DNA from: Carex sylvatica
Taxonomy: Eukaryota; Streptophyta; Magnoliopsida; Poales; Cyperaceae
NCBI GenBank assembly: GCA_964058845.1
Contig: CAXKVR010000769.1
Coordinates: 1 to 28,081 of the forward strand
DNA length: 28,081 nucleotides
Direction of reading: 5' to 3'
The notes beneath the pieces were generated by a model. It searched no databases, was not told where the DNA came from, and worked only from the letters and a program-made list of their open reading frames with translations. The translations under genes and the position numbers were made by a program. This document shows, one piece after another, positions 20,931 to 28,081 of this stretch. Every line of letters starts with the position of its first letter. Within the stretch, counting starts at the first letter, position 1.

Positions 20931-21880
20931 ATAATTATAATTATTTAGAAGTAGTTTAGATTAGTTTAGAAAATTTGAAAACAATTTAGAATATTTAGAA
21001 AATTTTTAAAATAGTGGCCGAATAATTTAGAAAGTTGCGAAATATTGTAAAATAATTTAGACAAATTCCAAAATAGTTTAAAAATAATATATAATAGTTT
21101 AGGAGGTTCCAAAATAGTATAAAATAATTTAAAAATATGTAAAGTGGTGCCCGAATAATTTTGAAGTTTTTTTAATATTTTACCATAATTTAGAAAAAAT
21201 TTAAAATAATTTATAATAATTTGTAAAATATAAAAATGGTGAAAAATAATTTAGAAAGTTCAAAAACAGTGTAGAATAATTTAGAATAGTTTAGAATAAT
21301 TTGTAAAATTTTAAAATAGTAGCCGAATAATTTAGAAAGTTGCAAAATATGCAAAATATTGTAGAATAATTTAGAAAAGTTCCAAAATAGTTTCAAAATA
21401 ATGTAGAATAATTTAGAAAGGTTCCAAAATAGTTTCAAAATAATATAGAATAATTTAGAAAGTTCCAAAATAGTGTAGAATAATTTAGGAAATTTTAAAA
21501 TAGTGGCCGAATAATTTAGAAAGTTGCAAAATATTGTATAATAATTAGAAAAAAATTAAAATGATTTAGAGTAATTTGTAAAATATTAAAATGGTAAAAA
21601 ATAATTTAGAAAGTTTCAAAAGAGTGTAGAATAATTTAGAAAATTTTAAAATAGTGGCCAAATAATTTAAAAAGTTTCAAAATAGTTTAGATTAATTTAA
21701 TAAAGTTCCAACATGGTATAGAAAAATTTAGAAAATTTTAAAATAGTGTTAAATAGTTTAGAAAATTATAAATTAGTTCCGAATAGATTTACAATCAGTT
21801 TAGATAATCTAAATTGATTTAGATATAATTACAAAAATGTAAAACAATTTACATTAGTTTAAAATTTTTAAAAACAATGA
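20931..21880 (+). repeat. Degenerate AT-rich minisatellite, AATAATTTAGAAAGTT type
   Basis: The array consists of diverged units around AATAATTTAGAAAGTTCCAA. The landmark GCCGAATAATTTAGAAAGTT recurs near 21017, 21323 and 21507, with weaker versions near 21150 and 21657. It is much older or more diverged than the adjacent 21-bp array. There is no coding potential on either strand. Confidence 0.75.
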
Positions 21881-21905
21881 ATTAACTTTGAATTAATTTT
21901 GTAGC

Positions 21906-24900
21906 ATGGCAGACGAAATCATTGAGGAAGTAAATATGGCACGAGATAATTTTAGTGATCTGTTGTGGATACCGCACAGCTATCACAGGGTGTGTCACGC
22001 TTCCGATGAGGTAAGCATTTACTTTTTTTTTTTGAAATATCATCTTGTTTGAATTTTTCTAAATTTTTTTTTTTGTAATATAGAAAATGGAGGTTATAAA
22101 CGTGAAGCACTACCGTTGTCAGACTGCATACCACGTTGCATACGCACCATTTTTGATTCGATTGGGTTTATACCAGATCGCAGTAATGCCTCACAAAAAA
22201 ATAGATGCGGCGCTAATACACGGACTTGTGGAGCGGTGGCGTCCTGAGACGCACACCTTTCATCTTCCATTTGGAGAGATGACAGGTATTAACTACAAAA
22301 CTATTTCAAATAAACTACTGCTTTGTGATAATTTAGTGATAACTGAAATGAAGAAATTTATATTTTTTTATTTGATAAATTACAGTTACGTTAGAGGATG
22401 TGAGCTGCTTGTGGGGTTCGCCTATTACGGGGGTCCCAGTCACGGGGAGTACAGACGGGAGATTTGCAAAAGGTCGGCTCTTCGAATTGTTAGGGATAAA
22501 AGAGCATGAGCAGAGTGATCTTATGAAAAAACGGGGGCATGAGGGAAATGAAAGAACATTGGAGTTGACTTTTCTAAAATCTAAATTTCGTGAACGATTC
22601 AAGACGCTACCGGCAGATCGCAACGATCAAATACTGAAGTGGTAAATATTATATATATATTTATATATACATCAATTTACTTGTGTTTTAGCTTATCAAT
22701 AATTTACTAACATTGTATTGAATTTTGCTAGGTATGTCCGTGCATATATCTTGGACCTGATGTCGTCCAGTTTGTTCGTTGACAGTGGCGGGGACGGGAT
22801 ACCGCTGTGGTATCTCGATCTAATTGTGGATTTAGACCAGCCGGTACAGTACAATTGGGGTGGAGCAGTTCTTGCGTATCTGTATCGGCATCTATGTGTC
22901 GCTACCGACCCCGGGAGAGGATCTATGCATGGTCCGGTGATGCTTCTGCAGCACTGGTCGTGGACTCGTTTTCCAGTTCACCGGCCTGAGCCTCAAACTA
23001 AAAACTGGGAACCTGTCTGGGGCGCTCCAACACTTGACACATGCCCATCTTTTGCGTACAAATGGTGTGGTCCGCACAAGTACACTGCATCCTCCCACTT
23101 CAAGACCCAGGGTGCACGTATCCCGCGGGGTCAGTTTCAGAGTTTGACGGAGGATCGTGTAAATTGGGAGCCATACGGAAGTGTCTACAACAAGCTTCCG
23201 ACAGTGACTCAGGCGGGAAAGGTATATTTCAATCAAGTTATAATTTAGTTATATGTCACTGTACTTATAAATTATAACTCACATTTTTACTAAATTTATC
23301 AGCCCTACTACTTGTATCGCGGTCCATTGATATTTTATTGGATCGTTGAGCATACTTATCCGGATCGCTGCATGCGGCAATTCGGATTGTTTCAAGAGAT
23401 TCCGGTGCCAGATCCACTGAATAGGCACACGCACGTGGAGTTGCATAAGTAAGGTTTACTCACTGTTATTTTTCTTATTTATGTTAGTTAATTTCGGGTA
23501 TTAAGTTGTTACAAAATTATGAACAGGTTCATGTTGGGCTCAAAGAAGAACGAGTCATGGGACACAAGACACGTGACATATGTTCAGTTGGCTACTGCAT
23601 ATGAGGCGCAAGTAATTAGAGAAGGTCGCTCGTTTGACCAAAATGACCTTCCACGTTATCGCAAGTGGTACCAGAAGAGATGTATGACATCTGTTTATCT
23701 GTTTGACCAGCACGTGGAAGGAATGGATCGTACGATGCAGCTCCCCAGAGTAGAGCATGGGCCGACTGGACACATTCCCCACGGACCACTTATCACTCGG
23801 ACTGTAAATATTTTTACTTACTATTCTCATTGGTTCAGTTATTTATAACTCATAATTGCTAAAATTGAAACTGTTTGTGTACAGGCGTTGACTGGGATTG
23901 GAGAGTTGGCGCACGGTGTCAAGATGTTCTTCACCAAGGGGTGGCGTAAGGTTGGGAAAAAATTAATGAGGACAGGCTGGCGTCTCTGCTGTGATACAGG
24001 TTACGGTCCACGTGCGCGACAATTGATGGATGAAGCAGAGGTTCCGGAAAACTGGGAAGCAGTTCCATCGGACGAGCCTACTCCTATTGGGGTGTACCCA
24101 TATCCTGATCCGCCTAGATTCGAAGGCCCAGATCCTTTTAAGGATTGGTTATACGACGGCACCGAATGGAGAAAATACATCCACCAGGAAGCATTTGCAC
24201 CGGTAAATCCTCCGTATCCAGCCGCAGACCCCGGACAGGTAATTTTGTAGCATGACTTAGACAAATTTGTTTATAAATCACAACTTATGAAACTAACCTT
24301 CAATTGCAGATACCTCAGGATCAGGGGACGCAAGCTTGGCATCCGGAAAGTATTTTTCAGCCGCATGGACCGAGCTACGGCCTTGATCTCGGACAGGTAT
24401 ATACTTCGTTCAGAAGAAGTATATTAAATGAATTACATGTATTTTTTTAGGAATTAAAAATATGTATGCGGTTGCATATCAATCAGGATCAAAGTGGACA
24501 CGATCCGTCTTGGGCAGAATATCAGGTGCAAGGATTTGGCACACGCACCTTTGATGATTTTTTGGATGCGCAGAATCAAGAGGATGTGGAGTACGCCCAA
24601 CGACTATCTATGGATACTTTACAGCGTGAGCGTGAGGTTCAGACGACTAGCTGGCTTCTAGGAGGTCCATCTGTCGGTACTGGTGACGCAGGTGAGCTTC
24701 ACTTTTTTTTTCTAACTTAGGGTGTTATAATAAAAAAGTAATGCAACATAAAATGCAGGGGCATCGACATCTCGTCCACCTGGTGGTGATGCAGGGGCAT
24801 CCACATCTCATTCACTTGATGAGACTCCACGTCCATCTGAGGGTAGCCAAGAAGAAGAACCGCTAGGCAGGGGCCACAGGCAGCGTCATCGGAGACAGCG

Positions 24901-24943
24901 CTTCTCGCATGTAGATTATCCCGGTCATATTCCCGGCCGTTGA
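21906..24943 (+). CDS. Plant mobile domain (PMD) protein, MULE-borne, 780 aa
   Basis: PMD proteins (MAIN/MAIL1 relatives) are nuclear proteins in plants linked to silencing and genome stability, and many copies travel in MULEs or gypsy elements. Ten exons: 21906-22010, 22084-22285, 22386-22641, 22732-23221, 23303-23448, 23527-23803, 23885-24238, 24310-24396, 24451-24691, 24759-24943. All introns are GT/AG and short (53-100 bp), and the joined frame is unbroken (2343 nt). The PMD core runs from about residue 40 to 490, with ETHTFHLPFGEMT (90-102), VTLEDVSCLWGSPITGVPV, YVRAYILDLMSSSLF, a Trp-rich LLQHWSWTRFP block, PLIFYWIVEHTYPDRCMRQF and DTRHVTYVQLATAYE. The C-terminal part has a Pro-rich segment, two DAGASTS-type repeats and an Arg-rich tail (GRGHRQRHRRQRF) that may target the nucleus. 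The start is the first ATG after the presumed leader acceptor. It converges with the transposase gene. The family call is secure; a role in transposition is inference. Confidence 0.88.
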
Positions 24944-25544
24944 TCTTATCTTATCTTTTATCTATTTCATATTTTATTGTATTATATTTTATAGTTTATT
25001 ATGTGTTATTTTATTATGTTGTATTTTATTATGTTTTATGTTTTATTATATTTCATGTTTTATTACGTCTTAATTTTTATGTTTTACATAACAAACAAAA
25101 AAATAGTGTAGAAAAAAAACGTGACGACTAGATTTACAAATAATAAAAATACAGTTGCTCCTTCTTCATCATACACAATAAGAAGAAACATCTTATGTAA
25201 TATAAAAAAATAAAAAAAATACAGTTGCTATTTCTTACCAACCGACTTCTTACCAATCGACTTCTTACCAGTAGTCTTCTTAGCATCCGGCTTCTAATTA
25301 GTGGCAACCGATGATGTGCTCGCCTCAAAAGAAGTATTTCCTTACAGTGACATTTGGCATTTTCAGTACCTCTTTTGCTATTTTTCATCATGTTCAACAA
25401 CAAAATCAAACATAGACTAATCGTACAGTAAACATAGAATAATTGTGTTACAAAACAGTACAGTACACAAAATCAAACATAAAGTAAAACAACATAACAC
25501 TATTTATGTTACAATACAGTTAAAACATAAAATAATTCGCACGT
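24944..25544. other. Convergent intergenic region between PMD and transposase genes
   Basis: About 600 bp separates the two stop codons. The left 150 bases are a T-rich 3' UTR (repeated TTTTATTATGTTTTATG). On the minus strand, a Lys-rich peptide frame ends at about 25236 with three GKK repeats (AKKTTGKKSIGKKSVGKK then TAG), interrupted upstream by an in-frame TAG near 25297. It could be a remnant coding exon. The sequence AAATACAGTTGCT occurs twice (25147 and 25218). Confidence 0.5.
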
Positions 25545-28081
25545 TTATCCTTTACGATGCAAATTAAGACGAAATCCAAAGATGGACAGCCCAGATGCAC
25601 TTCTCCTTCCTTGTTGCTCTGATCCTTCCTGCTGGTTAGCTGTACCAAATGGCCCTGTTTGCGACTGGTTAGCTGTACTAGATGGCCTTGTTGAAGATGT
25701 GCTTCTCCTTCCTGCTTCAGATGTGGCGCTCCTTCCTGTTTCAAATATGCTCCTCCTACCTGCGTCAGATGTGCTCATCCTTCGTGCTTCAGATGGCCCT
25801 GTTTGAGATCTGCTGTAAGATCCCCTTCCTGACCTTCTCGACGACGATGATCCGGCCTCTGCCTGTCTTGCTGCCTCCTCTACATTACAAGTACAACATG
25901 TATTAAATTTTGAATTTATCTTGGACAGATATTTCTAATTAGCTGATTAATTGTACCTGCTGCATTCCGATCAATTGTCTCCCGATGAGCCTGATGTCCG
26001 AGCCTTCGACCCTGCATTCTGTCCATTTCCATCGGTATGCGGTTGTGCCGTCTCCTTCCTTTTTTGATCAATCTGCTCTCAGGTTTAATTTTGGGGCCGT
26101 TGTATTCTGGCCATTCATTTTGGTTGCCTTTAGGTTCGAAATATGCACTCCATGTTTGTTCCAGTATTGACGAACTGTACAAGGGGCTGACGTATAAATT
26201 TTCATCATATTTCATCTCTCGGACCACTGCCATGAAATGAGAACATGGTATACCGGTCAGTTGGGGCTTCTGACATTCACACTCAGCCTTGTTGTTATCC
26301 CTGACAACAACTCTATACCCAAAATCTCTACGGGTATACTCAAGTCTTGGCTGATTACGCCTTGCAGGAATTTTTTCACCCCTAACCATGACCTCAAAAA
26401 CCCCAATGTATCTACCGTAAGGAACCACAGTCATGTTCAGAGATTTATTGATACGCTTTTGCAATAACTCACTTACCCTTTCGGACCACAACTCCCCTCG
26501 TTGAAGTCTCATTAAAGCTTTGTTCCGCCGTTCATAAAACCATCTATTTAACTTATAAAACGTGTCCTCCACGATTGCTGCAACCGGCAAGCGCCGACTA
26601 ACTTTGAAAACAGCATTCAGTGACTCCGACCCATTTGTTGTCATTATTCCCCATCGGTGACCTCCGTCCATTGCTTGATATAGTTTATCCGGACATGGTA
26701 GCTCGTCTTCATCGTTAGGATCCCTCTTACCCACCTTGTTAAGATAATCGATAGCCTCTGGACAACCAACTTCGAAGTCTTCAAACATCTCTGTCAACCT
26801 CCTAGGTTTGCATTTGTTTACTCCAATTTTGAACCTATCACTGACATCTCTGTTTCGTCCCACGTGCTTGAAGAGGTTCTCGGCAACATGTTGAGAACAA
26901 TACCGGTGGACACATTGGTCGGTAGACTCATCCCATCCGAGAAGTGAACTCTGAAACACGGATTTAATTCCTAAATGTCTATCCGAGATGACACAAAAAA
27001 ATCGATTATCTCCAATTACTTCCAATCGCAACCATCTCATAAAAAATCTCCAGTTTTCTGCGCTTTCTTTCTCCACAATTGCAAAAGCCAATGGAAGTAA
27101 TTGGTTCTCGGCATCGTACATACATGCCATTAGCAATCTACCTTGGTACCGTCCTGACATGAAACAAGCATCGATACTAATCACTGGTCTGAGGAACGGC
27201 AGCGCTGCAATACAAGGCCCATATGCCCATGCGGCTTGCTTGAAATACCTGTCAGTTTCTCCGTCAATAGGGGTCGAGGTCACACAATATTTGGTTCCTG
27301 GATTATTTCTTTGTATGGCTTCCAAAAGTGGAATAAGCAAGTTGTACGAGTTCTCCCAACTACCAAACAGATTTGCAATAGCAAGCTCACGGCCTCGCCA
27401 TAATTTGTTGTACTTAGGTGTTACATTTTTGTACTCTTTTTTCACCAAATCGCGGATATGATTTATAGGCGCGCACACATCCTTTCTAATTGCATCATCA
27501 ATTGATAGGGCAATCATCTCTGCAGTAAGCTGACGATGATCAGCACGTGTTGCCGGTACTTTGCATACATGAGGCATTGCTTGTTTGGTAATAATCCAAG
27601 ATCCTGAAAGACCGTTAAGCTTCGCGGATAACTTGAATTTGCAAAAATTATCTCTGCACTTTATAGTTAAACGTTTAGTTTCGCTTTTAGAAACCAAACA
27701 TTCATAATTATTTTGAATATGAAACTCATTTATTGCTACCTTTAAAGCCGCTTTCGACTCAAACACTTGGCCTTTGGCTAATGGATTGTCAAATATTCTG
27801 GTTGAGCTGCTGAAAAAATCGATATCTGCAGGCCGAAAACCGGATATGTCATTGAAACTATCAACTGAATGTCTCATATCATCCCGACCAGTTATCGGGT
27901 TACGTGATTGTGACCGTCTGATTGCTCTAACGTCATTGTCGGAACCTGATGACTCATCTGAGAGCATCTCATCCCCGCTCTCCAAACTGTCATCATCAAT
28001 CGCATCCACAGGTGGAACAAAATCTGGAATCGGTACTGGTCTACGAACCCGACTGGTACTGGGTCGGGATCGAGTTGTGGG
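25545..28081 (-). CDS. mudrA-like: MURA-type Mutator transposase, 5' partial
   Basis: MURA binds MULE terminal repeats and catalyses cut-and-paste transposition. The main exon (28081-25957) is open to the window edge. The codon at 28009 is GTG and no in-frame ATG is seen upstream, so the start lies outside. Counting from 28009: an acidic N-terminal segment; the MuDR zinc-binding region at about 72-150 (VFESKAALKVAINEF, CRDNFCKF, HVC); and a DDE core with D280 (ISIDACF, codon 27172-27170), D343 (VISDRH) and E462 (TTNGSESLN). CSQH is at 371-374 and a SWIM finger at 577-591 (CEC...CSH). A GT/AG intron (25956-25880, 77 bp) joins a final exon (25879-25545) in frame. This adds a basic Ser/Thr/Arg-rich tail with repeats (STSDAGRRS, ATSEAGRRS; SQTGP twice), ending in TAA. 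No internal stop or frameshift was found. It converges with the PMD gene. Confidence 0.93.

Larger units (their letters stand above)
19730..28081. mobile_element. Mutator-like element (MULE) with convergent PMD and MURA genes, right end missing
   Basis: The element is defined by two oppositely oriented genes, a PMD gene on + (21906-24943) and a MURA-type transposase on minus (25545 to the window edge), and by a structured left terminal region. That region (about 19730-20160) has a stretch resembling MULE ends (ACGGAATCTACCCT, then TATGCCCTGTCCGG), three palindromes, a 16-bp palindrome and a GA-rich leader. The layout with genes near the ends and transcribed inward matches MuDR. The left boundary is approximate, since the right terminal inverted repeat and the 9-11-bp target duplication lie outside the window or cannot be paired. 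Both genes look intact, so the copy may be autonomous. Confidence 0.7.

Noticed and set aside
22333..22623. 96-codon minus-strand frame
   Set aside because: It is antisense to PMD exon 3 and its flanking intron, with no supporting features.
26988..27461. 157-codon + strand frame
   Set aside because: It is antisense to the DDE domain of the transposase and shows no family features of its own.

Overview
This window is plant nuclear DNA, from a flowering plant. The evidence is a seven-exon class III terpene synthase gene with GT/AG introns, a FAR1/FHY3-type gene, a plant mobile domain (PMD) gene and several plant-type transposons, all in AT-rich intergenic sequence. I cannot name the species from sequence alone.

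Layout. (1) 1-~2120: 3' end of an LTR retrotransposon on the + strand, made of a short noncoding internal remnant, a polypurine tract and one LTR. It abuts and apparently truncates (2) a two-exon FAR1-related gene on the minus strand (4477-~2129), which also carries two frameshifts and is a pseudogene. (3) 4916-5862: a non-autonomous hAT element with perfect 11-bp terminal inverted repeats and an 8-bp target-site duplication. (4) 5871-11293: gene-poor DNA with a 122-bp insertion flanked by 14-bp direct repeats and an orphan CACTA terminus. (5) 15165-11294, minus strand: a TPS-b (monoterpene synthase type) gene whose seven exons join in frame with all active-site motifs, but whose expected start codon reads ATA instead of ATG. 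Its core promoter lies in a 163-bp block that is duplicated 670 bp upstream. (6) 16047-19730: AT-rich DNA with GC-rich, homopolymer-containing islands that look like transposon debris. (7) ~19730 to the right edge: most of an autonomous-looking Mutator-like element (MULE).

The MULE is the most notable part. On the + strand it has a terminal region with three long palindromes, a GA-rich leader and a probable 1.7-kb leader intron built of minisatellites. This leads into a ten-exon PMD gene (21906-24943) that translates without a break to 780 residues. Facing it on the minus strand is a MURA-type transposase (25545 to beyond 28081) with a MuDR N-terminal zinc-binding region, an intact DDE triad and a SWIM finger. 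The two genes converge across about 600 bp. This matches the architecture of maize MuDR (mudrA facing mudrB), with a PMD gene in the second-gene position. PMD genes are known to travel with transposons; a functional role for this PMD protein in transposition is my inference. The right terminal repeat of the element and the transposase N-terminus lie outside the window.
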